Positions 12,603-23,522 of a DNA stretch of 64,000 bases are shown here, piece by piece. Position 1 is the first letter of the stretch. Every line of letters starts with the position of its first letter. The stretch is from Jackrogersella multiformis (taxonomy: Eukaryota; Ascomycota; Sordariomycetes; Xylariales; Hypoxylaceae). A model generated the notes under the pieces. That model was not told where the DNA came from and searched no databases. It was given only the letters and a program-made list of their open reading frames with translations. The position numbers and the translations under genes were made by a program. The stretch is taken from positions 372,001-436,000 of the forward strand of contig CADCXD010000001.1 of the NCBI GenBank assembly GCA_902806575.1. Reading direction: 5' to 3'.

Positions 12603-14085
12603 TTATCCCATTAGGGTGCAAGTCGGAAGTCGGTATTCTGTCGAGAGTTAGCTTGCTATTAAACAAAATGCAGGAAGACAAAACTCGAGGATTAACTTAC
12701 TGTCCAGTGTCCAGTAACGTCTTTTAACGCCTTGCCACTCTCCTTCGCCTTCTTTTTCTAAGTCTTTCATATCTACATCTAACTCTTGCCAATCCACGTC
12801 CATCCCCGCGTCGCTGAGATGCATCTCGACTACTTGGGTGTAAACATCGTAACATATTTTCCGATCGGCGCCTAGGCCGTTGAAGAATCCAAACCTTCCT
12901 TGCTCTTCGAGTAGCCCAGGTACGTACTCGGTGAAGAATAGGCGTAGCTGGCTATAATCCTCGCCGAACGTATCAAAGTAAACGGCGTCGTACGTCTCTC
13001 CCTGCTCTAGCAGCTTGGGGACCACGTCCTGCCACTTTCCGGCGTGGACCTTGTAAGCGCCGTCACTCGGGCCGCTAGCTTCCCACTCCTTTCCAAACTT
13101 GGAGTCGGGACCGTTGACGTGCTCTAGAACGGCCGGGTGCGCCTCGACGATGTGGTGTTTAGAGGGGCGCGTCTCGGCGAACATGGTGTCGATGATACCC
13201 ATCCCGAAGCCGATATTGAGGATCCGGCGGCCGGCCGGGAGCCCGGGGAGCAAGGCCTCGACGGAGGCGCGCATGATGGATGTTTCCCAGGCCACTGTGC
13301 GGGAATAGGGGTTAGTAAGTAGATCACAAGGGACCTGACCTTATCTCGAGGCTTCAGGGGATAAATGAATTCTTAGGTAGGCACGTACTCATCACGCCGT
13401 TTTGGGAGCAATCTACTAGCTTGCCGTCGCTGTACGTCAGGCTCGAGCGTAGGTAATCCTCGCTGTTAACATTAGGCCCGCTGGCACGCCTCGGCACGAA
13501 AGTGTCGACCGCGACTTCAGGCTGTTCTCCTCCTGCGCCTCCAGCTCCAGCTTCAGCATTTCCTTCTCCTCCTTCGGCTTCGGCTTCGGCTTCGACCTCG
13601 TCTTCTTCTTCGTCATCGTCGTCCTCCCCATCATCAGACTCGAGCTCCTCGTACCCGTCCAGCAAGCCGAACAGCAGCTCGGCGCGCACGCCCGCCTCGA
13701 CGCACAAGGCGTACAAGCCGCCGAGGCCCAGGCGCGCGGCCACGCACCCGGGCGTCTCGCCGTTGCTGTCCAGGCCGTTCCAGATGCCGCCGCTCATGAA
13801 CAGCTCGTGCACGACGGGCTTGGCGTGGCCCTCGACGTCGTTACTAGCACCACCGTCGCCGCCCAGCGCGCCCTGGTCCTGGTTCGCGGGCGCGCACCCG
13901 CGCACCGCCGCGTGCAGCGGGCTCTCGCCCGTGGTGGGGTCCTGCACCCGCGCGCTCTCGGCCGCGCGCAGCAGCGGCTTGAGGCCCGCCAAGTCGTGGT
14001 GCCAGGCATGGTACAGGATCTGCGAGATCGCGGCCGGGCACGAGCTCGGGATGCGCGCGGCGATGCTGTCGTTTTTGCTGGCCAT
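12603..14085 (-). CDS. RMT2: Protein arginine N5 (delta)-methyltransferase Rmt2
   Basis: SAM-dependent methylation of the internal (delta) nitrogen of arginine; in yeast the substrate is ribosomal protein Rpl12. Three exons: 14085..13389, 13294..12701 and 12637..12603, giving 441 aa. The last exon is 35 nt and encodes YRLPTCTLMG, the conserved C-terminus of the family, which fixes its frame. The N-terminal 130 residues resemble ankyrin repeats (TTGESPLHAAVRGC). Residues about 150-195 are an acidic, repetitive Glu/Asp/Gly linker that is poorly conserved. The SAM-binding motif is RILNIGFGMGIIDTMF, followed by HHIVEAHPAV and YDAVYFDTFGEDY. The N-terminal half is much more GC-rich than the C-terminal half. 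Confidence 0.95.
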
Positions 14086-15125
14086 GGCGTGGAGTGCTGT
14101 GGATGATTTGGGAAGCTCTTGTACGGTAGGAATGTAGGATAAGCTCTTGCTGTTGTCGTATACCAGTATACCTACCTAGGTAGCTACCAAAGGTTGGAGC
14201 TTGTCGATGGTGGGGTAATAAAGGAAAAATCGAGGGTTTTGAGTACCTTAGGTACTGATACCTAGCTGCGACAGTTTGGTAGGTGGGGTAACAGAACCCA
14301 GTAACGGAATCAACCATGGATATTCTCACAGTGCGAGATGCACAATTACTGTATTCTTTAGGCCATCCCAGTTTTACAGCGATTGAAGACGCTAAAGCAG
14401 GTAATCGGAGCCGCTAAAATTCAGGCCTGAGTCTGGACTGGCACGTGCTTTTTGAGCCAGAATTGATTGGCCAATGGCTGCTGAAAAGTCGGATTTTTTC
14501 TTTACTGTGGAGGTGCGGGTAGGTACTTAAGTACCCAGAATTGTATGTATCGTGACGGAGAGGCTTTATTACTGCACTGCACTGCACCTGCACTTCCAAG
14601 CTTCATTTCATACATCCCATCTTATCCCATACATACCACATACATATGTACATTATTCCAACCAACTTACCTACCTCCTAGTAATTGATCGTGCACCTTT
14701 TCATCTGCACTACTTTGTATTCTATTACGTATCAGTGTCGCATTAATTTTTTAAGCTTGTCTTACTTACCGTCTCTTCAATTGCCTTTTATTTTCCTTGA
14801 AATTTGTTTATTCATCTCTTCTTCTTGTTTTTCTTTTTTTCGTTGCGACCTTTACGGGGCAACGTGTTATAGCCAAGGTCGATTCTCTGCAGGCATTGAA
14901 CGGTTAGGAATTCCTACTCCCTCTGTTGTTTATTAACTACCCATATTGCTACCCGTATTGCTACCCGTATTGCTCAATTCGTATATTAATGACAGTCACA
15001 AGATCGAATGCTTTCTATGTGTCCCCATGCTAATTATTGAAGACTTACAAACAAGGAAGACCTCGTGGCTTTCAACTCGAGACCCTGAAAATCGGAATTG
15101 GCGTGCTCGCCCGGGATTAGTCGTC
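14086..15125. promoter_or_regulatory. Divergent RMT2/VTC4 upstream region
   Basis: A 1.04-kb spacer holding both 5' ends. It has a CTGCACTGCAC tandem near 14574-14592, T-rich tracts 14790-14845 and a three-fold ATTGCTACCCGT-type repeat at 14945-14975. There are TACCTAGGTA copies near 14172. The frame upstream of the VTC4 ATG is open but does not look coding. Confidence 0.4.
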
Positions 15126-17639
15126 ATGAAGTTCGGCGAACAGTTGCGTTCTAGCATCATCCGCGAGTACCAATGGTACTATATCGACTACGATGGACTC
15201 AAGACCGAGCTCAAGACCGCTTCGGGGCCCCTCGTGGACGCTGATGATAACTCCTCGAGGAACAGGAAGGGCAAAGCTAAGGCCAAGGCCAATGGTCAGC
15301 AGAAGAATAGATGGACTGAAGAAGACGAGCAGCGATTCATCGCTAGACTCTACGCCGAACTCGATAAGGTATACACCAAGACGAAAGTTAAGCAGTCGGA
15401 GATCCAACGCCGTATAGCTGTCAGCGAACGAGAGGTCAAGGAGGTTGTGGCCAAGGTCACCGAGCGAGGCTTGACGGAGCAGGGGCCTTCCGAAGAAGAG
15501 TTCATCCTGCTCGAAGAAGACCTGAGCGACATCATTGCCGACGTTCACGATCTTGCCAAATATGTCCAATTGAATTATACGGGCTTTTACAAGATAATCA
15601 AGAAGCACGATGTTTGTGCCCTCATCTATAGTATATGTCATCTTCCAAAAGATCTAACCGGTATTACAGAAAATGACCAACTGGCACCTCCGACCTTCAT
15701 TCGACACCGCGCTCAAGAACAAACCCTTCTACAATGAGGATTTCGATGCCGAAGTTGTGAAGCTATCTAACATGTACAACAATGTCAGAACACGTGGAAA
15801 TCCGGTGAAGGGTGACAGCTCTGCTGGCGGCACCCAGGGCAGCTTCGTTCGACAGACGACCAAATACTGGGTACACCCGGACAATGTCACCGAATTAAAG
15901 CTCATCATCTTGAAGCATCTTCCCGTCTTGGTCTTCAATGCTAGCAAGGAATTTGAGATACAAGATTCTGCCATATCTTCTATCTACTACGATAATCCGG
16001 ATAAATGGGACCTCTACGAGGGTCGATTAAAGAAGACCGAGGGCGCCGAGGCTATCCGTTTGAGATGGTATGGTGGCATGCAAACCGATACTATCTTCGT
16101 GGAGCGCAAAACACATCGGGAAGACTGGACCGGGGAGAAATCTGTCAAGGCTCGCTTCGCCACGAAGGAGAAGAATGTCAATGCATACTTGAGGGGTGAC
16201 CTGCTTCCGACAGCCCTCTTTGAAAAAGCCCGGAAGGATGGTAAGAAATCTGAGAAGGCCATCGCCGAAGATGAAACTCTCGCGAAAGAGATTCAATACT
16301 CCGTCCTGAAGAACGGATACAAGCCCGTCTGCAGATCGTTCTACAATCGGACTGCATTCCAGCTGCCAGCTGATGCTCGCGTTCGAATTTCTCTCGACAC
16401 TGAGCTTACGATGGTGCGAGAGGACAACCTGGGCGGTGTTAAACGGTGTGGTGACAATTGGAGACGAATGGATATCGGCATTGATTATCCATTCTCGCAA
16501 TTACCTCCTAGTGATGTCTCGCGTTTCCCGTACGCCGTTTTGGAAGTCAAGCTTCAAACTCAGCATGGACAAGAACCTCCAGAGTGGGTTCGCCAACTTA
16601 TCTCGAGTCATCTTGTGGAGGCTGTCCCCAAATTCTCCAAATTCATTCACGGCACCGCTACCCTATTCCCTGACCGGATCAAGCTGCTTCCTTACTGGAT
16701 GCCGCAGATGAATGTGGACATTCGTAAACCAGAAACCCATAATTTCGGTATCCACCGCCCAATGCATTCGCATACTAGTGGCACAACCTCTGACGACGAC
16801 GACGACGACGATGATGACATCGACTCGGATGCGGACGATGACACCACGGACGGTGGGTCTGGGGGCACTCCTAGAAATGGGAATGGATTGTCGCGGGGTG
16901 CCCAAGCGCTTGTCATTGGGGATATCGAAGGGCAAACCGTCGAGGGTACGGTTACCAACCGAGATTACCCATTGTACGACTCGGACGACGAATTAGACGA
17001 AGAGGATGTGCTCGAGGAGGCAAGGAGGGTTGGTGGATGGACATACTATTCGACCCTGGCTAAGAAGTACGGGAGAGCTACCGGCCACGGAGCATTGGCT
17101 GCCTTAATGACCATCATGCCCCGTCCTCGAGCTACGACGGTGCCTCGCAGCAACCGAAACCTGATGTTCTTCGGAGATCAAGACATCCAGACGAAGAAGT
17201 TTAAAGCTCCAAAGGGCAAGAGGATCTATGTGCCTGTCAGAGTCGAGCCCAAGGTCTACTTTGCGGCAGAGAGGACCTTTCTTAGCTGGGTATATTTCCC
17301 CTTTTCACTTATCTATGCAGTGATCCCCATTTTCCTCTCGCTAACCAACCTTTATAGCTCGAATTCTCGATTTACATCGGGACTATCGCAGTTACGCTGC
17401 TTAACTTTGGCACCCAACCGACCAGGCTTTCATTCCTCGTGTCTGGCGTGTTTACGCTCATAGCTATCCTGTCGCTCTGCTACTCAGTCGGCATCTACCT
17501 GTACCGAAGTAAGGCGATCCGCGAGCGTCGGGTCATCAAGTACTACGACAGACTGGGCCCGACAGTTCTGTGCACCGCCCTCTTCGTAGGAGTCGTGCTG
17601 AACTTCGCGTTCGAGGGCCGAGATAGGGAGCTGTGGTAG
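15126..17639 (+). CDS. VTC4: Vacuolar transporter chaperone subunit 4, polyphosphate polymerase
   Basis: Catalytic subunit of the VTC complex, which makes polyphosphate from ATP and moves it into the vacuole. Three exons: 15126..15611, 15670..17289 and 17358..17639, giving 795 aa. It starts with the SPX-domain signature MKFGEQLRSSIIREYQWYYI, which decides the start. The SPX domain runs to about residue 165 (KYVQLNYTGFYKIIKKHDK). A triphosphate-tunnel catalytic domain (about 200-520) carries the basic residues RLRWYGG, FVERKTHREDW and YAVLEVKLQT. An acidic linker has a run of nine Asp. The C-terminal domain has about three membrane segments (FSIYIGTIAVTLLNFG; FLVSGVFTLIAILSL; VLCTALFVGVVLNFAF). 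The protein family includes Vtc2/3; the catalytic residues and length favour Vtc4. Confidence 0.9.
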
Positions 17640-18646
17640 ATTGGATACTCGTGTTAGCACGGGCCTTGCCTACCCTCAAAGTTGACGAGACATTTAGGGA
17701 GAGGCGGCAACATCGGTTGTTGCCTGGATCCCCTTGTAGTATGATCCATGTTGTATAAGCTATAAAACCGTGTGCATTTTTTCTATCTATATTGGTCGGG
17801 GTTGTATCATATTAGCGATTCGAATTTAGTCTGACGAAACGAGTACCTAGGTAGTTATATAAGTAGCGGATAAGTAGCGAATCTGAAGGCTAGATGCCGG
17901 CGGTTCGCCCTCATGATAGATATGCATCTTGCTTGCTTGGATGGGTGGATAGATAGGTAGTGACACGCATTGTAGATTGCATCAAAGGAGATATTTGCAC
18001 TTTGCGTTCCCGGAATTGTGAGGATTGTGAGTTTAATATGTGTTTATTCGTCGTTTAATAATACTGCTCAAGATAGGAAATCACTAGGTAGGTATGTTTG
18101 GTCTTGCCAGGGTTGTATGGAAGAGGAGATCGGCGTATGGGAAGAAGCTGGATATTTCACAGATAAATGTTAGAAAACCTGGTGAGTGTATTTTGTGTCT
18201 TTATTTATTTTTCCTATTTCTCGTCTTCACGGCGCCGATCTAGTACGCCTTGGCCTAGATACCTAGATAGGTTTGGTATTCAGGGGTAAGGTAAAGTAAG
18301 GTAAAGTTCACTATTTCTCAAGCGAACACTTCGCCTCCTCGTCCTCGTCCCCCTTTTCCTTCCTCCTCTCGTAAGGTATTTCCCCCTTTATCCGGGCGAC
18401 CAGACCTCAGGACACACAACCAATGTCACCCATGTGACCCATAAATCACGTATCGGATTAGTCTCCCAGCGTCATTGCACTGTATTTAGAACTTAGAATC
18501 TACATCATATTTTCAACCACCACATCGACGACAATCAACCACTTATGTCGTATCCGATTCCGTGCTGTCCTGTCCTATCCCACTAAGCGTCAACCCCTTC
18601 GTTTTTTTCTTCCTTCCTTCCTTCCTAGAAGCTAAGCTCAGAAAGC
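17640..18646. other. Intergenic region between convergent genes
   Basis: Contains the 3' ends of VTC4 (+) and the secreted-protein gene (-). It has TACCTAGGTA copies near 17846 and 18255 and a TTCC tandem at 18609-18627. No gene was recognised. Confidence 0.4.
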
Positions 18647-19066
18647 TTAGAAGCCTATAGCGGCATTGAACGCGTCGGCGGTGGTGGCGTCGCGGGTGCC
18701 GAGGGCCTCGGTGCTGGCCTGGGCGGCCTCGCAGGCGGCGACGGCGGCGTCGTTGGCCTCGCACACGTTGGTCAGCTGGTCGCAGATGCGCGTCATGATG
18801 ATGGACGGGTTGAGCGCGTCTTGCTGGCCCTGCGCCACGAGCGCGTCCGTCGGCAGGAAGGTGCCCTCGTCCGGCTTGCGCCCCGCGCGCCCGAGCTCGA
18901 ACGACATCGTCGGCGTGCAGATCCCGAAGTCGGCGGCTGCGGCGCCTACGTTGTTGTTGTTGTTGTTGCCGTTGTTATTATTGTTGTTGTTCTGGCGGAC
19001 CTGGATGGCGGCGGCGGAGATGCCGGAGGCGCTGACGAGAGCGAGGAGGAGAGTAGAGGCATGCAT
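18647..19066 (-). CDS. Small secreted Asn-rich protein
   Basis: 139 aa, single exon, with a true ATG. A signal peptide spans about residues 1-19 (MHASTLLLALVSASGISAA). A poly-Asn tract at residues 25-39 follows, encoded mostly by AAC with some AAT and broken by one Gly; it is likely length-variable. The mature domain reads FGICTPTMSFELGRAGRKPD, then LNPSIIMTRICDQLTNVCEA, then ACEAAQASTEALGTRDA, with four cysteines. I recognise this core as a widespread fungal secreted family of unknown function, sometimes annotated with misleading names because of its repeats. There is no enzyme motif. It could be a cell-wall or extracellular protein; an effector role would be speculation. Confidence 0.8.
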   Translation of the reverse strand: MHASTLLLALVSASGISAAAIQVRQNNNNNNNGNNNNNNVGAAAADFGICTPTMSFELGRAGRKPDEGTFLPTDALVAQGQQDALNPSIIMTRICDQLTNVCEANDAAVAACEAAQASTEALGTRDATTADAFNAAIGF

Positions 19067-20049
19067 TTTAGTGGTTGGGTTGGTTTGTTGGTTGAGGGTG
19101 GATGATTATATGTACAAGAGAACGGAAGAAGTTCGCAGAACTTGTGAAGATGAGATCAACTCGTAACGAAGGTAAGTAATTAAAAAATGGGTGATACGAG
19201 ATGGGATGGAATTAGTAGCAATCGGAAGCCGATGGCGAGGCTCGTTTAAGTAGACAAACGAGATCGCGAGCCGGGTTCGAGTTGGGACGATTGTCCTGAT
19301 TAGCAGATCAGGACGAGGATAGCGCCCCGTCGCATCCAATGCCGATCATACATATGCCGATCCTGGTCGACACGGGACGAACATAGCACATACTAGGACG
19401 AGGAATGCGAACGGCGGCATGTCGAGCCTAGCCAAGAACCGGATCTTCGGGGCCCAAACGGAGATGCGTTTCAGACGGGAATTCCGGCCACTCTCGCCGC
19501 CAGCTAGGCCGACTTTGCCTATATTACACACTGACGCAGCGACGGCAAGGCTCGAGCATCGTGGAGGACGAGCGTTGCTGGGCGGGCTAGCAGCTGGGTG
19601 GTTATGGCCTCCGGCGCCAAGCCGTCTCACGAGGTGCGAGAGCAAAGCGTCGTCCCAAGCTTTGTCTATTATGTGCTTGCAGATCAATTCCTCGCTTGTA
19701 GTTCAAATGTCGTATCGAGGACATGGCATGGATATAATAGTAATAGTAATTTACTCATCTGGCGATAAAGGTGAAGTGGAAGTTGGAGCCGGCGTTCGTG
19801 ATGAAGAAAACTTCACGTCTCATGCGCTATGTACCTACCTATAGCCCAGGTAGGGATTGATCATGCGATGGTCTAGCCATCGATCATATTCCTAACGCGG
19901 CTAGGCCTGTTGGCATCGCGTTTGACTACTGAGTCCCAAGAATCCGGCATACCAGAGTCGAAGCCGGAGGTGAACCACCATATATAAATAGCCTTATTAT
20001 TATCTTCGTAATAGAGCGTAGCGTAGACATCGCGTATATGCCGTCGACT
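19067..20049. other. Intergenic region, promoter of the secreted-protein gene
   Basis: No complete gene seen. A 64-codon minus-strand open frame (19873..20067) reads YYEDNNKAIYIWWFTSGFDS and may be the decayed tail of the pseudogene to its right, but I could not place it in a family. Confidence 0.35.
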
Positions 20050-22880
20050 CATCAAACCAGTCCTCAACTCCTAAAACCTACCGCCTTCCCGAGGTAATCG
20101 GCGGTCTAGTAGTCCTCCGCACAGGAAGCGCAAGCGAGGTAGTCGACCCGCTTGCATCCGCGGCGCCTCCTGAGGTGCGCTGGTTGGAGCCTGTGCGGAT
20201 AGCTACCTTGTTTTCTTCGTCCCTAGTCTCCTTCGCCCGCGCCGTGCACTCCTCGACGACGAACTGCGGGCGGTTCCCAGGCGCCGGGATGGATCATGGG
20301 CTCGACATCTACGAACTTAGTTGAGGATTTCAGACTACCTAGGACTATTGAATAGCTGTCCCATCCGCGCCGGCTTACCAATGGTTTTGATCTTCCCGTA
20401 GCCTAACTCGTAGCAGAATAATGTCATAGCCGCGGTCCCTGCTGCTAGTGCCGCAGCCGCGCCGTGGCCTCTCGTGGAGGCACAAAATGGTTCGGAGTTG
20501 GACTTACGCTCGTCCGGAGGCCAGCCGTGAGCGATTCTCTGCCCTAGGAACTCGCCCTCGGAGTTGACGCCATCGTCGGTTATAGCTACCTAGTTACCTT
20601 TGGCTTGCGTTGCGCGTAATTAACGCCAAGCTCGGTCCCGAGCTCTGCCACAAAATCCCTAATATTGCTGATCCACTGGCGACGACTATGGTGGCTCGCT
20701 GTTAGCATCTCTGTGTCTATGAGGCCTATAGTTGGAGTTGGGCGGGCGTACTCTTGCGATCTAGGGTCAAAACTGTTGTTGTCAAGATGAAGACGAGGCC
20801 GGCCGAGCTTTCGGTGGCTTCTCGATCGATCTTATATCCTTGATCCTTGATGAACCTAAGCCGTTTATTGGTTGTCTCAGACGCCCTTTGAAATTGCGCA
20901 TACCTGCTTAGGTACCTAAGGTACCTATTCTCTCTGTTGACGGCGGGCTATATAACCTACATAAAACCTAAAAATAATCTACGTAATAAGCCGGCGGGGA
21001 GGGGAAGGCAGGATCCAAACCGGAGGCCTTAATCTTGAATTCACTCTTTATGAAACTTTAAATAAAGCTTTCAAAGGGATTATGGGAAATAAGGACTACA
21101 GCAAAAATGCACCAACAAAAAATCCGACTTATATAAGCATAAGCTAGTGTAGCCAATCAACGTTTACATTGCTTAAGATTAAGTGGAGAGATCTAGCAGT
21201 TTTGGCGGTTTGGCGGTTTTAGGTTATATGGTGTATCCTACGGTTCCTACTCCTACAGTGGGCAACTCTCTAATCCTTTTCTACTGTTTAAGTGAACTTG
21301 GTTCAGCTCAAAATCTAATCTTACATTCATCTTTTCCTTCTACAATAACAGGGGAATTTAAAGACCAAAGAACTAGAAACATGGCAGTTAACGGATTGTT
21401 CCTGTCTTCCTCCATCGCCGCTTTAAGAAGCGTTGAGGCTGGATCAACTTACCTACTACCTACCTAGGTCCTAGGTCCTAGGTAGGTATATTGCTTCCAC
21501 TAGAGTGAAGCCACAGATGCACCACATTAGGTGCCTTCTTACCGATGGTATCGACGCATATTCCAATCAAGATAGCAAACATCGGACTCATCGAGACACG
21601 CCTCTATAGTCTCGTCTCTACAATTACGGTCTAGGTTATCACCTAGCTTGACTATTTGCTTCACGTTTTTCTTTAACCATTTGAATGTAGCTCATAGAGC
21701 TTTAGAATCTTCCTCCCAAATCTCTTGCTCGTCTCCAATCGTCGAGTCAGTGTCGTTCCGGTACAGATGGTCTTGGCCGTATGTTGAGCTCGACGTAGGC
21801 AAGCATTTTACCAAGCTCGAGGAACTCGTGGTCTTCTGGTATATGCTCTGATAGGCGGAACTGTGGTCGAAAGACTGCCCGGATCTTCGAGTCGGCACTC
21901 CGATTTCCGAAGAGACACCTGTAGGCCTTCTCGAAGTTTCCTTGAGCAAACGCCATCTCTCGAAGATATTCCTCGACCCTAGTCTCCTCGCGCGACACGT
22001 CGACGGCTATCCTGGCCTCTGCTTTCGGGTTATCGAGCTTGAGAGTGGTCATAATTTTATCATTCTCGGCCTTTTCGACTTTGGAGTTTTCGAAGTTTGC
22101 TCCTGGTTCACGCCTGCAGGTCTTCGCTTCGGTAGCTCAAGAATCACCCTAACCTCCTGGCGGGTTGCCAGATGGTAAACGTGCTGGGAGGGCATTGAGG
22201 GTTGCGAGAGCCTCGGCATCTTTCTGTACGAGAGCCTCGACTATCCTACTTACCTAGTCGGCTAGAGCTACTCGCGAGCTTCTTCTCCGCTTCGACAACT
22301 TCGACATTCTGGTATTCTCTCCGGCGGACATGTAGCAGCCTCGGTAATGTATCGAGAATAGTGGATGGTATCGCGCAGATGAGTATCCCCAGCACCGTCC
22401 CGTACTTTCTGGCGGCTTCACTGCTGACGGAATGTCACGACATGGGCCTTGTCAATCAAGTACGGGACTACATCACGGTTTTCTTTAGTTCAAAAATGCA
22501 AGCAGGCCTCGCCGTTCTCATTCTGAAGCGATATAGCCTTTGCAGCGACAGTCGGAGCTAACTCACACATTAGCTGTGCGAGGCTCTCTTCTTTTCGCTT
22601 AATCGCTACGTGTAGCGGAGTGTCGAGTGGTCCTTTCGTCTGGCATGCTAGCCTATCTTCGGGCGCTTCTTCTAGAGCTAACTTAACAATGAAGTTTATT
22701 GCCTTGTGGCTCTCATGGAAGATTAGGATGCTGAGCACGATGCAGTAGAGCAATGTCGGCTCTTCTACATCCTTGTCGTCCTTGAGGCATAAGCGCACTC
22801 GAGTGCGATGCCTTTCACGCACATCCGCTTCGTCAAATTTCGCCTCTTTACTGACGTCGGTAAGTAGGTACCCACCCAGG
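20050..22880 (-). pseudogene. Decayed ankyrin / subtilase (S8)-like gene
   Basis: Broken remnants of what looks like one minus-strand gene. The right end (22822..22490) reads a helical, ankyrin-like segment, TPLHVAIKRKEESLAQLMCE, then NENGEACLHF, an in-frame TGA, and KENRDVVPYLIDKAHV; a second TGA follows. A middle piece (22052..21747) reads SREETRVEEYLREMAFAQGN and HIPEDHEFLELGKMLAYVEL. The left part (about 20400-20710) reads RDFVAELGTELGVNYAQRKP, then TDDGVNSEGEFLGQRIAHGW near 20580-20520 and ASTRGHGAAAALAAG near 20475-20430. DDGV and GHG look like the catalytic Asp and His regions of fungal S8 peptidases. The frames are interrupted by stops and shifts. Boundaries are approximate. Confidence 0.55.
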
Positions 22881-23522
22881 TAGGCAGGTAAGCAAGTACA
22901 TAGGCAGCTTGGTGCGTTCAGACCGATGTCAACCTAGGTACTCTAGGCAGCTATCTCCACTATGTATGCGCATCAATAACCCTCTCCCTGCCTCCCCGGT
23001 GCCGTGGCAGCGTGGCCAATTTAACATTCCGCTGACACTCTCTTACTAATACCTAATGCAGTAAGTGGTGTCAGAGTATTTCTCTGTTTAGTAGCGGGCT
23101 ACTACAAATCGAGCAGGCTGACGCCAGTCGCAAGAATTAGGGACCAAAAGATACATACCTACCTGATCATGGACTCTTAAACGAGTCCCATGACTGGCTG
23201 AGATGGATCAAGATATACTGTGCGGCGAGAATTCTGGGCCAGCCAAAATACCGTACGTGGACGGGATCCATCTCGATGACTTGGATGCCTTCAAAAGCCT
23301 TGAGTCATTGAGACCTCAAACCTTGGGAGTTTCTTTTTCCCTAAAAGGCTCACTTATCTCTTCCCACTTCAGGCCTAATTTCAGCGCCCATTCCCTCGTC
23401 GCAAGACAGCCATATGAATAAATCCTGTGCTTAACTGACAAGATTATATTCCGCCACATGAGCATCTGCCCATCATACCTGGATTTCGATCTAGCCGACT
23501 CAGTATATGAGAGAGTATAGAC
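22881..23522. promoter_or_regulatory. Upstream region of the NLR-like gene
   Basis: 642 bp between the decayed gene and the start of the NLR-shaped gene. It contains GTAGGTACC and CCTAGGTA copies near 22862-22945. Short open frames (for example 23203..23421) have no recognisable content. Confidence 0.35.
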
